Assembly (NCBI RefSeq): GCF_001550065.1
Contig: NZ_LRUB01000024.1
Coordinates: forward strand, 124,001 to 188,000
Length of the DNA stretch: 64,000 nucleotides
Source of the DNA: Kordiimonas lipolytica
GTDB lineage: Bacteria; Pseudomonadota; Alphaproteobacteria; Sphingomonadales; Kordiimonadaceae
Direction: 5' to 3'
The notes beneath the pieces are model-generated. The model did not search any database. It was not told where the DNA came from and saw nothing but the letters and a program-made list of their open reading frames with translations. The stretch's first letter is position 1. Each line of letters opens with the position of its first letter. A program made the translations under genes and the position numbers. Shown one piece after another: positions 7,401-16,664 of the stretch.

Positions 7401-8750
7401 ATGGCATACGTACTGGACTGGCGGGTTCTAGAACCTGCGGATTATATCGAATCCAAAGATAAGATCATTCAGCATCTCACTACTGCTTCACAGCATTCTT
7501 CCAAGATCAAGCTCACTACCGACAGCAGCTTCTCCGACATTGAGCAGGAGGCGCGGCGTCTTGCGCTCACAGGCCAAATCGACGAGCGGGACGATGATTT
7601 CATCCTGATGATGATGCTTGCGGCCGCGGGTGGTGTTGAGGCTGTCGCATACTTTCCGATCCAGGTGCTTGATGAACTTCGTGGGAAATCCTTTTGGCCC
7701 GAAAGCTGCGACATCGAGGATTTGATGGGCAGCTGGGACTGTCACTTACGTGGCCGGGCTATGGGAAGCTCTTGTGATCAGGCGCGGCAGCAAAAAACGC
7801 TGGGCTCGGGCAATGAAGCAGCACCATTGACAGAGTTGGAGAATGGCGCACCTATCTCTGCCTCGTCAGTTAGCGGCATGGCTCAAATTCTGGTAACACA
7901 AGCCAGCGACGTTAAGGTAAAGTTGTCACCAACCTATCAGGCGCTGAAGCACCCGCTTCCATTCGGTGGCGCAAAAAGGCCTTTGGACGTCGGGGAACAA
8001 TTGCTGGCGGAATTTCCTCAAATGGCTGGCCAGCTTCAACATTTGATTTCTAGCCTGGGTTTGATGGCTGTTTCAGGACAGTCATGCCTGACAATGGATC
8101 CAATTCTGGTGACAGGTCGCGCGGGAGTGGGCAAGACATATTTTGCAAAAAGGCTGGCGACGCTTTTGCAGTTGCCGCTCCACCTGCATTCCGTTGGAGG
8201 CAATTCAGACAATAGAAGTTTAAAAGGAACCTCAATGGGTTGGTCGACAGCTGAGCCGTGTCTGCCGGTGCGTGTTATTGCACAACAGAAGTGTCCGAAC
8301 CCTGTCATCATTATCGATGAAGTAGAGAAAGCTAGTCGCGGCAGCATGAATGGGGACGTTCAGGATACCCTTCTTGGGTTTCTGGATACAGAAACCTCCA
8401 GAGCCTACTTCGATGAGGCGTTGGGATGTACGGTCAACTTGTCATTTGTGAACTGGATTTTGACATCTAACTCTTCTGATAAGCTGACGCCTCAACTTCG
8501 GTCCCGTTGTCAGATCTTAAATTGGCTACCGCCAGGGCCGGAACATGTTGAGAATCTTGTATGGGCTCTTCAGCGAACAATTGCAGCAGACGCAGGTCTA
8601 CCTTTGGCTCTTATTGAGCAGTTTCCGGCGGATACGCTTTCCATGCTGAGGGTGTTTTATAAGAAAAGCAGCAATATCAGGAGCTTGAGGCATGTGGTAG
8701 GAAAGTTGACGCTGAGGGATCTAACTCGTCCGGGGCGGCAGCTGCATTGA
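7401..8750 (+). CDS. AAA+ ATPase (Lon-like ATPase core, no protease domain)
   Basis: This encodes 449 aa. The N-terminal 200 residues match nothing I know. A AAA+ module follows: Walker A GRAGVGKT at about residues 239-246, Walker B VIIIDEVEK near 301-309, sensor-1 Asn in LTSNSS near 355, and an arginine-finger candidate in LRSRC. The order and spacing resemble Lon and related AAA+ proteins, but the serine-lysine protease domain is absent. It probably remodels a protein or nucleoprotein partner. AAGGG lies 9 nt before the ATG. The neighbours suggest an island function, possibly defence, but this is unproven. Confidence 0.85.
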   Translation: MAYVLDWRVLEPADYIESKDKIIQHLTTASQHSSKIKLTTDSSFSDIEQEARRLALTGQIDERDDDFILMMMLAAAGGVEAVAYFPIQVLDELRGKSFWPESCDIEDLMGSWDCHLRGRAMGSSCDQARQQKTLGSGNEAAPLTELENGAPISASSVSGMAQILVTQASDVKVKLSPTYQALKHPLPFGGAKRPLDVGEQLLAEFPQMAGQLQHLISSLGLMAVSGQSCLTMDPILVTGRAGVGKTYFAKRLATLLQLPLHLHSVGGNSDNRSLKGTSMGWSTAEPCLPVRVIAQQKCPNPVIIIDEVEKASRGSMNGDVQDTLLGFLDTETSRAYFDEALGCTVNLSFVNWILTSNSSDKLTPQLRSRCQILNWLPPGPEHVENLVWALQRTIAADAGLPLALIEQFPADTLSMLRVFYKKSSNIRSLRHVVGKLTLRDLTRPGRQLH

Positions 8751-8770
8751 TTAAGTCTGGGTTGGGGGGT

Positions 8771-8821
8771 GGCTAAGGTGCGGGGAGCACGAATTCGTAG
8801 AATCGGCGCCCGCACTTAGCC
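8771..8821. terminator. Large imperfect hairpin downstream of the AAA+ gene
   Basis: Arms at 8771-8784 (GGCTAAGGTGCGGG) and 8809-8821 (CCCGCACTTAGCC) pair with one bulged G. The loop contains the palindrome ACGAATTCGT (8789-8798). It could end transcription from the AAA+ gene 20 bases upstream, though no T-run follows. It may instead be a structured RNA or a recombination site. The rest of 8751-9086 has no recognisable gene. Confidence 0.5.
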
Positions 8822-9086
8822 TGTACCATTAAGTTGGAATCAAACCCTCTTGGCTTAGCCGGAGGTCTGTTAGGTGCGAAGCATAAGTGTGGATTGGTTC
8901 CTTGGATCCAGTGAGGTAAATGAAATTGCTCATTTTTTGAGCTTCTATATGGAATAGCTGGGGCATGTTACGCTTACAAGGAGTAAAGCCGGATGTAAGT
9001 ACGGCATTTTCAAAGATGGCTTATAAATTGAACATAAAGCTGTTTTATGGTTACTTTATTGACCATATCAGCAAGATTAACAAGAG

Positions 9087-9422
9087 GTGTGTGAGTGGCG
9101 AAGGTTAGCAAGCGGCCCTATAGTAGGTCTGCAAAGGTTAGTGCTGCAAGCGATTAAAGCTGCGCGGCTCAAGCTGAAGATGCCAGCACAGGAATTGGCC
9201 GAAAGGCTGGGAGTTGCCAGGGGTACACTGCGCAACATTGAAAATGGGCTGCTCAATGTTGAAATAGTGCATTATCTCGAAGCTGCGGCCCTATTGGGCT
9301 TGAATATTTTTTTTCCAACCGGAAAATCTTCTGAAGATTTGCATGGGGACCTAGAAGAAATTCTTGAATTACTCCCGGAGCGCGCACGTAGGCAGAAGAT
9401 AAAGATCGATGACAATTTCTGA
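9087..9422 (+). pseudogene. hipB: HipB-like antitoxin, N-terminus frameshifted
   Basis: The open frame gives 111 aa with a Cro/C1 HTH (KMPAQELAERLG, VARGTLRNIENG) typical of HipB antitoxins paired with HipA kinases. It overlaps the hipA frame by 14 bases. The family's usual opening is present but in another frame: from the GTG at 9095 one reads VAKVSKRPYSRSA before a stop. A 1-2 base indel between about 9120 and 9135 therefore separates the conserved N-terminus from the HTH. Expression from the GTG at 9087 could still give a working HTH. Confidence 0.65.
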
Positions 9423-10554
9423 TACCTATGAAAAGGCATATGTCTGGATCTGGCTGGACGGAGCCTCTGAGCCTGTCGTTGCAGGGCAAGTTACCCGTGC
9501 GGGACGTCAATTGGTCTTCACATATGGTCGTTCCTACCTATCCAACCCTGACGCAATCTCAATTTATGAACCAGAGTTGCCTTTAAAACAGGGTGCAAGG
9601 TACCCACAGCCGGGCCTCGAGGTGGCAAATTGTCTCAGGGACGCTGCCCCTGATGCTTGGGGGCGTAGAATTATCATAAACCAGCGCACGGGACTGACGG
9701 GTCGCGAGGTTGATACGGGACTATAATTAGATCAGGTGCTAAATCATGGCACTTCCATAGGTGGCGCTCGCCCAAAAGCGTTGATCACTGATGGAACCAA
9801 GAAATATGTGGCAAAATTCTCTTCGAGTAATGATCTCTATAGTGTTGTAGGTGCAGAGTTTGTTGCCATGCGCCTGGCGGAACTCGTAGGCATTTCTGTG
9901 GCGCCTGTCCAATTGATCGAAGCCGCAGGCCGGCAGGTACTTCTTGTCGAGCGTTTTGATCGTATCGCCCAAAGTGGAGGCTGGACCCGTAAGGGAATGG
10001 TGTCAGGCCTCACGATTTTGGGCCTGTCAGAACTGAATGCGAGGTACGCTTCATATGAGGACCTTGCCACAGAGGTTCGGTGGAATTTCACCGCCAGCAC
10101 AGCAACGTTGGCGGAATTGTTTAAACGACTAGTGTTCAATATCCTAGTTGGAAACACGGATGATCATGCTCGAAATCATGCGGCTTTCTGGGATGGCCAG
10201 CGGCTAAGTCTCACTCCTGCATATGATATTTGTCCTCAGGCAAGGACAGGCCGTGAGGCAACACAGGCTATGTTGATACGAGGTAGCGACCGTTCCAGCA
10301 GGATTTCCAGTTGTCTTCAAGCCGCCCACCAGTTTCTTTTATCAGAAGAACAAGCGATAAGTATCATCGAGAGCCTTCTGGATGTAATTGGTGAGCACTT
10401 CATTGCTGTGGCTGCTGAGGCATGCGTTTCGCCGAAGGACAGAGCAATCTTAGCTGGAAACCAGTTCCTAAATCCTTTATCGACAGAGTGTTTGACTGGT
10501 GATGCGGGAAGGCTAAGGCTGAGAGCTGAAGAGGTTAGGCGGGAGATAATGTAG
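9409..10554 (+). pseudogene. hipA: HipA-family toxin kinase, broken by stop and internal deletion
   Basis: The N-terminal part (9409-9726, 105 codons) has the HipA opening (beta-rich domain, 'PDAWGRR' motif). It ends at a TAA, and the same frame reopens at once. The C-terminal part (from about 9736, 272 codons) holds the glycine-rich ATP-binding HGTSIGGARPKAL, a catalytic-loop-like NTDDHARNH and the DICPQ motif. About 45-60 residues usual between GREVDTGL and the HGTSIGG motif are missing, as judged from memory of alphaproteobacterial HipA proteins. Kinase residues survive in the downstream piece, but the protein as a whole is disrupted. Confidence 0.8.
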
Positions 10555-10642
10555 AGGTTGTTGCCCGGCCCCAACCATAGTTTCGGGAAGGGCATTGCTT
10601 CGGTATTTGGGTCGGTGGCGCTTTAAGCCTTATCTTTGGTTG

Positions 10643-10675
10643 CTCCTCCAGAATCCGTAAGGGTTTCTGGAGGAG
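10643..10675. terminator. Perfect 11-bp hairpin between hipA remnant and recombinase
   Basis: CTCCTCCAGAA (10643-10653) pairs perfectly with TTCTGGAGGAG (10665-10675) across an 11-base loop. It sits between the convergent hipA remnant and recombinase genes and probably serves as a terminator, although no long T-run is present. Confidence 0.55.
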
Positions 10676-10743
10676 ATATAGGACCAGAGTCCATTCTTTT
10701 TGCCGATTTTCTTGGAAGCGGTGTGGGTGCATTTCCGCTCAAG

Positions 10744-12150
10744 TTACTTCGACATCGAGTTGGAAGCGCATGTGGTACACTCAGAAGTCGGGCTGTCGGC
10801 AGATTGACTGCATTGGTTGTTTGCTCCTAACTCCATAGCCCTCAGATGGCAGTTAGTGATGCGAACTTGTGCAATATTCGACTGATCCGGCAAGGGGACA
10901 TTTGTGCCATCTGCTGTAGGTCCAAAGCTCCCTCCTTTCATTGCCTGGTTTGTGTGTGCATAATGGCAGCCTGCAGTATTGTCGTTGCTGTGGCCCATTA
11001 GTGCTCCGAGTGCGTCTCTCCCATCAAGGCCCCAATAGCGTTTCATATTAGCGGCAAACTGATGGCGCGCTGTGTAGAGGGTGATGCGTCTCTTTTTTGC
11101 TTTCGGAGACATTTTTTGATGAGCCTGTCGGAAGGCACGCCGAATTCGCTCCATGAAGACGACGAACGTAGTGTCCTCCAGCTCCATCCTGATAACATCG
11201 ATGGTGGCTCTAATCAGTTGGTATGCCGCGTCGTCAAAATTGAGCAGGTGCAGATAGCGATACTCTCCGCATGCTCTGCCGTTACTATATTTCGCATTCT
11301 TCACAATGAGAACACGAGGCTCGTCTTCATCGAGACATGCGGATTGCCATTCGATGGGCCGAAGGCCCAGGAAAATAGTCGATTTGAAAATCATAGCGGC
11401 TGTGAGACCGTCACTCCCCAAGGACATCAGCGTGTCTTCAAATAGTGGATATGTTTTTTCTGGCACAGATTTGCGCCTTATGTAGGTTTGCTTTTGGTGT
11501 TTTTTGGGGAGTTTTCCAGCGTTGACGCTATTGAGCATGTTGTGAAGATCATAGATCTCCTCGCATGCCCTATCGCATACCATCAACATCTCAAGGAAGA
11601 AATTTATAGCTGCCCGAGTCCAGCGAAACGTCGCACGGGTTTGATCGGTCCTCGTGATAACCTGATTTATAAAATCTCTCAGGTTGCTTTTTCTTGCACC
11701 CTTTACGACACAGCGGATATATCGCCAGATTGTCTCATTGCTGCACTGTGTAATCTGCACATCCGCGCCTCTCGCACGGGCCCATGCCAAGTTCTCGAAG
11801 TTGGCTACCGCCTCCTCGATTTCTTCTTCAGTGGCTCCTTCTCGAACAACTGTGTACGGAAAATGCCCCAACTGGAACCCAGCTTCGCGGACGATGTCGT
11901 CAAATTCCGCCTTAAATGGTGAATAGTAGCGAACATAGTTTTGAACTTGGATGTAGGAGGTTCTAAGTGCATTGAGGTCGGCTTTGAGGGTGCTTTCCAA
12001 GCCCATCAGCTTCGCCAAATTTTCTTGGGCGGCAGGGCATTTAAATATCTCTATCTGGTTCATGCATATAGTTTGCGCATGACGATTTTTCTTGAGTTGA
12101 TCTTTAGTAGTTTCAAAACGCTCGGCGATTCGTTGGGTGACGGTTAGCAT
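10744..12150 (-). CDS. Tyrosine recombinase (phage-integrase superfamily), divergent
   Basis: This encodes 468 aa. The N-terminal half is helical, without known signatures. The C-terminal half carries a catalytic set in order: R in FLGLRPIEW, H-x-x-R-like YTARHQFAA, MGHSNDNT, and Y in CHYAH as candidate nucleophile. A Cys-containing tail of about 50 residues follows. The start at 12150 is chosen for AGGAG 8 nt upstream. This group is often found in islands and ICE-like elements. It points away from the his cluster and marks the right side of the 5.6-12.2 kb island. Confidence 0.75.
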   Translation of the reverse strand: MLTVTQRIAERFETTKDQLKKNRHAQTICMNQIEIFKCPAAQENLAKLMGLESTLKADLNALRTSYIQVQNYVRYYSPFKAEFDDIVREAGFQLGHFPYTVVREGATEEEIEEAVANFENLAWARARGADVQITQCSNETIWRYIRCVVKGARKSNLRDFINQVITRTDQTRATFRWTRAAINFFLEMLMVCDRACEEIYDLHNMLNSVNAGKLPKKHQKQTYIRRKSVPEKTYPLFEDTLMSLGSDGLTAAMIFKSTIFLGLRPIEWQSACLDEDEPRVLIVKNAKYSNGRACGEYRYLHLLNFDDAAYQLIRATIDVIRMELEDTTFVVFMERIRRAFRQAHQKMSPKAKKRRITLYTARHQFAANMKRYWGLDGRDALGALMGHSNDNTAGCHYAHTNQAMKGGSFGPTADGTNVPLPDQSNIAQVRITNCHLRAMELGANNQCSQSADSPTSECTTCASNSMSK

Positions 12151-12741
12151 GTTTCTGACTCCTTGGTCTGTTGGACTGTTGAGCTTCGTGCTCGCTAACG
12201 CCAATTCTAGCTTCTGGAAATGTAAGAACCGGTTGGAAAGTGATAGAATCAGCCCTTGGTTAGTCGGACTGGATAAAAAATCCCGCTATCTTATTGATTG
12301 TATTAATAAATTTTTTTGAAAAAAATGCGTGTCAAGGTCTCGCGACCAGTTAGTTCGTTATGAAATTGAAAAGTGGCAAATTGAGAACGCATTTGATGAC
12401 GCGTAAAATGAAGCCTCGCAGCAGCTCCAGCGAGTGTGTTCCGACGCTTGGCTTTCATTGAAAGGCTGGAATGTTCCCTGGCGGCCTAAAAGCCCAAACC
12501 CCACCTTGAGAATATTGTCCGCTAAGAGGCACCGGCGATCCGCTATTGATCGTTGCCAACAGGTAATCCGTTCGTAATTTTCCGAAGGCTTGTCAGAGTT
12601 GCTGGCAACCGCCTAAAGGCCACTGCCATAGAGGTTGTCTCTTGGAGGGAGCGAACACCAGCTACTTTGGAGCACGTTTTATATAACGTTAGCGCTTCTG
12701 GCTGACTGATGTCTTTGGCATGGGCCAGAGGGCTACCTAGT
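12151..12741. other. Island edge, no recognisable gene
   Basis: About 590 bases between the recombinase and hisE. It starts AT-rich (12280-12330 has several T/A runs, probably the recombinase promoter region) and becomes GC-richer toward hisE. No tRNA, repeat pair or convincing coding frame is seen. An attachment site is expected here if the island is integrase-borne, but I could not find its partner. Confidence 0.5.
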
Positions 12742-13068
12742 TCAACCTTCCCGGCTTGCTTTTTCCTCAAGCCCCGACAGGCCTTCGCGGCGCGCGAGTT
12801 CAAGCGCCACATCCTGAAGTTTGTAGCCGCGGGATTTCAAGAGCACCATCAGGTGGAACATCAGGTCGGCGCTTTCGTTGATGATGCCGATATCATCGTC
12901 CATCGCCACAGCCATAGCGGTCTCAACCGCTTCTTCGCCCACCTTCTGTGCGATCTTGCAGGGGCCTTTTTTATAGAGCTTGGCCACATAGCTTGTATCC
13001 GGGTCAGCCGATTTGCGCTCTTCAAGCGTTTCTTCAAGCCGAAGCAGCATATCAAGTGCACTGGTCAT
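12742..13068 (-). CDS. hisE: Phosphoribosyl-ATP pyrophosphatase
   Basis: This encodes 108 aa, the normal size for free-standing HisE. It hydrolyses phosphoribosyl-ATP to phosphoribosyl-AMP, the second step of histidine synthesis. The diagnostic segment is K-x-x-E-E-A-x-E ([13 protein letters not shown]) followed by E-S-A-D-L-x-F-H, the metal-binding helices of the all-alpha NTP pyrophosphatase fold. The ATG overlaps the hisF stop by 4 bases (ATGA). It is the last gene of the his cluster. Confidence 0.95.
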   Translation of the reverse strand: MTSALDMLLRLEETLEERKSADPDTSYVAKLYKKGPCKIAQKVGEEAVETAMAVAMDDDIGIINESADLMFHLMVLLKSRGYKLQDVALELARREGLSGLEEKASREG

Positions 13069-13832
13069 AAGACTGTCTCCCTTACCGGAATGCCTGCCGC
13101 CGCCATATGGGCCTTGGCCTCGGCAATCGTATAGTGGCCAAAGTGGAAAATCGAGGCCGCAAGCACGGCAGAGGCGTGCCCGTCGCGGATGCCTTCCACC
13201 ATATGATCGAGGTTCCCGACGCCGCCCGAGGCGATCACCGGAATATTCACGGCGTCAGAGATCGCGCGCGTCAGCTCGATGTTGAAGCCCTCGCGCGTGC
13301 CGTCCCGGTCCATGCTGGTTAAGAGGATCTCACCCGCCCCGAGCGATGCCACCTGTTTGGCATATTCAACCGCGTCAATGCCGGTTGGCGTGCGGCCGCC
13401 GTGGGTGAACACTTCCCAGTTGCCGGGTGCGACTTCCTTGGCGTCCACGGCCACGACAATGCACTGGGAACCGAATTTTTCGGCGAGTTCCTTGACGATC
13501 CCGGGGTTGTTCACCGCGGCCGTCATCAGCGACACCTTGTCCGCACCTGCGAGCAACAGTTGCCGGACATCGTCTTCCGTGCGCACGCCGCCGCCGACTG
13601 TCAGCGGCATGAAGCAGGCTTCCGCCGTGCGCTTTACGACATCCAGCAGGATGCCGCGGTCCTCGTGGCTGGCGGTGATATCGAGGAACGTGAGCTCGTC
13701 GGCGCCCGCGGCGTCATAGACCCGCGCCTGCTCCACCGGGTCGCCGGCGTCAACAAGATCGACGAAATTGACACCCTTGACCACGCGCCCGTCTTTCACG
13801 TCCAGGCAGGGAATGATCCGTGCTTTCAGCAT
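13065..13832 (-). CDS. hisF: Imidazole glycerol phosphate synthase, cyclase subunit
   Basis: This encodes 255 aa, a full (beta/alpha)8 barrel. It uses ammonia from HisH to turn PRFAR into imidazole glycerol phosphate and AICAR. Both catalytic aspartates are present: D11 in [15 protein letters not shown] and the second in VVAVDAKEV. Phosphate-binding glycine loops (GGGVRT, ASGGVG) are intact. The ATG at 13832 overlaps the hisA stop. It makes a useful contrast with the second HisF-like protein at 40435, which lacks the first aspartate. Confidence 0.97.
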   Translation of the reverse strand: MLKARIIPCLDVKDGRVVKGVNFVDLVDAGDPVEQARVYDAAGADELTFLDITASHEDRGILLDVVKRTAEACFMPLTVGGGVRTEDDVRQLLLAGADKVSLMTAAVNNPGIVKELAEKFGSQCIVVAVDAKEVAPGNWEVFTHGGRTPTGIDAVEYAKQVASLGAGEILLTSMDRDGTREGFNIELTRAISDAVNIPVIASGGVGNLDHMVEGIRDGHASAVLAASIFHFGHYTIAEAKAHMAAAGIPVRETVL

Positions 13833-14560
13833 CAAGCACCGCCTTTCGCGACTTTGAGCGCTTCCTTAAGGTCCAGTCGGCCGTCATAAATGGCACGGCC
13901 GGTCACAACCCCTTCAAGATTGCCCACCTCTGCCACGCGGTGGATGTCGTCAATGTCCTTGACGCCGCCTGAGGCGATCACCGGGATCGAAACGGCCTTC
14001 GCGAGGTCTGATGACGCTTCGGCGTTTACGCCGGTCAGCGTGCCGTCGCGGTCGATATCGGTGTGGATGATGGCGGCCACGCCCGCGTCCTCGAACTTAA
14101 GCGCGAGTTCCGTGACTTCAAGTTCCGATGCTTCGGCCCAGCCTTCAACGGCAACCATGCCGCCCTTGGCGTCGATGCCCACGGCGATCTTGCTGGGGAA
14201 CAGCTTGCAAGCTTCCTTGACGAGCGAGGGGTTCTTGACCGCAAGCGTCCCCAGGATCAGGCGCGAGATACCGGCTTCCAGCCAGCGCTCCATGGTTGCG
14301 ATATCGCGAATGCCGCCGCCCAGTTGCACGGGCACGTCAACAGCCGCCAGAATGGCGTCTACGGCAGCGGCATTCACGGGCTCTCCCGCAAAAGCGCCAT
14401 TGAGATCCACCAGATGCAGCCAGGGACAGCCCGTGTCTACAAATTCGCGCGCTTGCGCCGCCGGATTGTCTGAAAAGACAGTCGCGGCCTCCATGTCGCC
14501 CTTATAAAGGCGCACGCAGTTGCCGTCCTTAAGGTCAATCGCTGGATAAACGGTAATCAT
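13832..14560 (-). CDS. hisA: ProFAR isomerase
   Basis: This encodes 242 aa, a TIM barrel homologous to HisF. It isomerises ProFAR to PRFAR in histidine synthesis. It opens with the typical YPAIDLKDG (catalytic Asp) and has the second Asp in the [10 protein letters not shown] segment plus GGG/SGG phosphate loops. The ATG at 14560 overlaps the hisH stop, and GGAG lies 9 nt upstream, inside hisH. It sits mid-operon between hisH and hisF. Confidence 0.96.
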   Translation of the reverse strand: MITVYPAIDLKDGNCVRLYKGDMEAATVFSDNPAAQAREFVDTGCPWLHLVDLNGAFAGEPVNAAAVDAILAAVDVPVQLGGGIRDIATMERWLEAGISRLILGTLAVKNPSLVKEACKLFPSKIAVGIDAKGGMVAVEGWAEASELEVTELALKFEDAGVAAIIHTDIDRDGTLTGVNAEASSDLAKAVSIPVIASGGVKDIDDIHRVAEVGNLEGVVTGRAIYDGRLDLKEALKVAKGGA

Positions 14561-15213
14561 GGTCGCCACTCCAAAAAGCTGCTGATCAGTTTCAGCCCCA
14601 CACGCTGGCTTTTTTCAGGGTGAAACTGGGTGCCGATGATATTGTCGTGCCCCACTATGGCGGTCACGCGGCCACCATGACGCGTGAACCCGAGGAGCGA
14701 GTCGTCGCTCTCGAGCACCATATGATAGCTGTGGACGAAATAGGCGTGGTCGCCCGCCTCCAGCGCACCCGCTACCGGGTGCTTTAGGCCAGCGTCTGTC
14801 AGTTCCACCACATTCCAGCCCATGTGCGGGATCTTGAGGCTTGGGTCATCCGGCGTCATTTTCTCGACATTGCCGTCGATCCATCCCATGCCCTTGTGGG
14901 TGCCGTGCTCGTGGCCTTCTTTCGCAAGCAGGTGCATGCCCACGCAGATACCCATGAAGGGGCGACCCTCATGGTGAACGCGGGTGTTGATTGCCTCGCG
15001 CATGCCGTCTATGGCCAGCAGTCCCTTGCGGCAATCGCCGAATGCGCCCACGCCGGGCAGGACGATGTGGTCGGCTTTTGCCACCACATCCGGGTCGCTG
15101 GTGACGGTGATGGTGCGCTCAAGGCCGCTATCCTTGGCTGCGCGCGCAAAGGCTTTCTCCGCGGAACGGAGATTGCCCGAGCCATAATCGATGATGGCAA
15201 CGGTGTCTGGCAT
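14557..15213 (-). CDS. hisH: Imidazole glycerol phosphate synthase, glutaminase subunit
   Basis: This encodes 218 aa, a class I glutamine amidotransferase that feeds ammonia to HisF. It opens with [12 protein letters not shown]. The nucleophile is in GICVGMHLL, and the His-Glu pair is in TQFHPEKSQ. The start at 15213 is supported by GGAGC 8 nt upstream. The frame is open further upstream, but that part lies over hisB and is not family-like. A second, more divergent HisH is encoded at 39815. Confidence 0.96.
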   Translation of the reverse strand: MPDTVAIIDYGSGNLRSAEKAFARAAKDSGLERTITVTSDPDVVAKADHIVLPGVGAFGDCRKGLLAIDGMREAINTRVHHEGRPFMGICVGMHLLAKEGHEHGTHKGMGWIDGNVEKMTPDDPSLKIPHMGWNVVELTDAGLKHPVAGALEAGDHAYFVHSYHMVLESDDSLLGFTRHGGRVTAIVGHDNIIGTQFHPEKSQRVGLKLISSFLEWRP

Positions 15214-15232
15214 CAGATCTGCTCCGGCTGGT

Positions 15233-15832
15233 TTAAAGGCTGCCGCCCAGCGTACCTTTGGTGGAAGGCACAGCGTCGGCTTTGCGCGGGTCGGTCTCTG
15301 TCGCGGCCCTGAGGGCACGGGCAACGGCTTTGAAACAGCTCTCAATAATATGGTGGCTGTTGGTGCCGTAGAGATTTTCCACATGCAGCGTCATGCCTGC
15401 CGCGAACGCAAAAGCGCGGAAGAATTCCTCAAAGAGTTCCGTGTCCATCTCGCCGATCTTGTGGCGGGGAAAATCCACCTTCCACACCAGGAACGGGCGG
15501 CCGGAAATATCGATCGCGGCGCGCGACAGCGTCTCATCCATTGGGATATAGGCGTTGGCGTAACGGGTGATGCCGGTCATATCGCCAAGCGCCCGCTTGA
15601 TCGCGGTGCCGATGACGATGCCGCAGTCTTCCGTGGTGTGGTGACCGTCGATATGCAGGTCGCCCTTGGCCCTGAGCGTCAGGTCCATCAGGGAATGTCG
15701 GCTCAGCTGCTCCAGCATATGATCGAGGAAACCAATGCCGGTATGGACGTCGTACACACCTGTGCCGTCCAAGTTCAGCTCGACGGAGATTTCCGTCTCT
15801 TTGGTTTTCCGTTCATATGTTGCGGTGCGCAT
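15233..15832 (-). CDS. hisB: Imidazoleglycerol-phosphate dehydratase
   Basis: This encodes 199 aa, the monofunctional form without the phosphatase domain. It dehydrates imidazole glycerol phosphate to imidazole acetol phosphate. Metal-binding histidine motifs typical of the family are visible: [21 protein letters not shown] and the C-terminal GTNSHHIIE. It is the first gene of the his cluster, and its promoter must lie in the 238-base gap shared with hslV. Confidence 0.96.
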   Translation of the reverse strand: MRTATYERKTKETEISVELNLDGTGVYDVHTGIGFLDHMLEQLSRHSLMDLTLRAKGDLHIDGHHTTEDCGIVIGTAIKRALGDMTGITRYANAYIPMDETLSRAAIDISGRPFLVWKVDFPRHKIGEMDTELFEEFFRAFAFAAGMTLHVENLYGTNSHHIIESCFKAVARALRAATETDPRKADAVPSTKGTLGGSL

Positions 15833-16002
15833 GCGTCACTCCTGATTAAGCGCTGTAGGGCGTCAAAAAAGACCCCAAAATCATTGATAGCCCTGCTATT
15901 AAGCATATTCTGGCATTATGACGAACAATTTCTTTTGAAACAAAAGACAATATTCCGTCACCTTTAACTATAGCGCGATTGTTTGTGATTTCCCTTACGG
16001 GG

Positions 16003-16034
16003 CTTGAGGCGTGCTGGATTGCTTCCTATATGAG
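16003..16034 (+). promoter_or_regulatory. Heat-shock (RpoH-type) promoter candidate for hslV
   Basis: CTTGAG at 16003-16008, 16 bases of spacer, then CCTATATGAG at 16025-16034. This fits the published alphaproteobacterial heat-shock pattern (CTTGAC-type -35, CYTATNTNNG-type -10); the -10 fits fully and the -35 at 5 of 6. It lies 37 bases upstream of the hslV ATG, as expected for a heat-shock protease operon. Confidence 0.65.
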
Positions 16035-16070
16035 GCTGAACCACAAAAAGAAAAAAGGACACTGTCCCAT

Positions 16071-16649
16071 ATGACACAGTTCAATAGTGAACTCCCCACA
16101 TGGCATGCCACGACCATCTGCTCAGTCCGCAAGGACGGCAAGGTGGTAATCGCGGGCGACGGCCAGGTATCGGTTGGCGACACGGTGATGAAAGCCAATG
16201 CGCGCAAGGTGCGGCATCTGGCGGGCGGCAAGGTGATTGCCGGGTTCGCGGGCGCGACCGCAGACGCCTTCACCCTTTTTGAGCGCTTAGAGGCCAAGCT
16301 TGAGCGCCACCCCGGTCAACTGGCCCGCGCGTGCGTCGAGCTCGCCAAGGACTGGCGTACGGATAAATACCTCAGGCAGCTGCAGGCCATGATGATTGTG
16401 GTGGATGAGGCAACATCGCTGGTAGTGACAGGTAACGGTGACGTACTTGAACCCGAGCACGGCGTGGTCGCCATTGGCTCAGGCGGCAACTATGCTTTAG
16501 CTGCTGCCCGCGCGCTTTATGACCAGCCGCTTTCGGCCGAAGAGGTTGCGCGCAAGGCTATGAAGATCGCCGCCGATATCTGCGTCTACACCAACGAAAA
16601 TGTCGTGGTCGAGACGATGGACGCCGCGCCAAGTGCCGATAAAGAATAG
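16071..16649 (+). CDS. hslV: ATP-dependent protease HslV, peptidase subunit
   Basis: This encodes 192 aa, a proteasome-beta-like threonine peptidase that forms the HslUV protease with the next gene's product in the cytoplasm. Processing would expose the Thr of the [11 protein letters not shown] segment (residue 14), the N-terminal nucleophile. The [14 protein letters not shown] motif is typical. The ATG at 16071 is chosen because family homology begins just after it. It is followed 15 bases later by hslU. Confidence 0.96.
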   Translation: MTQFNSELPTWHATTICSVRKDGKVVIAGDGQVSVGDTVMKANARKVRHLAGGKVIAGFAGATADAFTLFERLEAKLERHPGQLARACVELAKDWRTDKYLRQLQAMMIVVDEATSLVVTGNGDVLEPEHGVVAIGSGGNYALAAARALYDQPLSAEEVARKAMKIAADICVYTNENVVVETMDAAPSADKE

Positions 16650-16664
16650 TCAGGAGTACCCCTT

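Noticed and set aside
12543..12812. Minus-strand frame overlapping the 3' end of hisE
   Set aside because: It reads out of frame through the hisE end and shows no domain.
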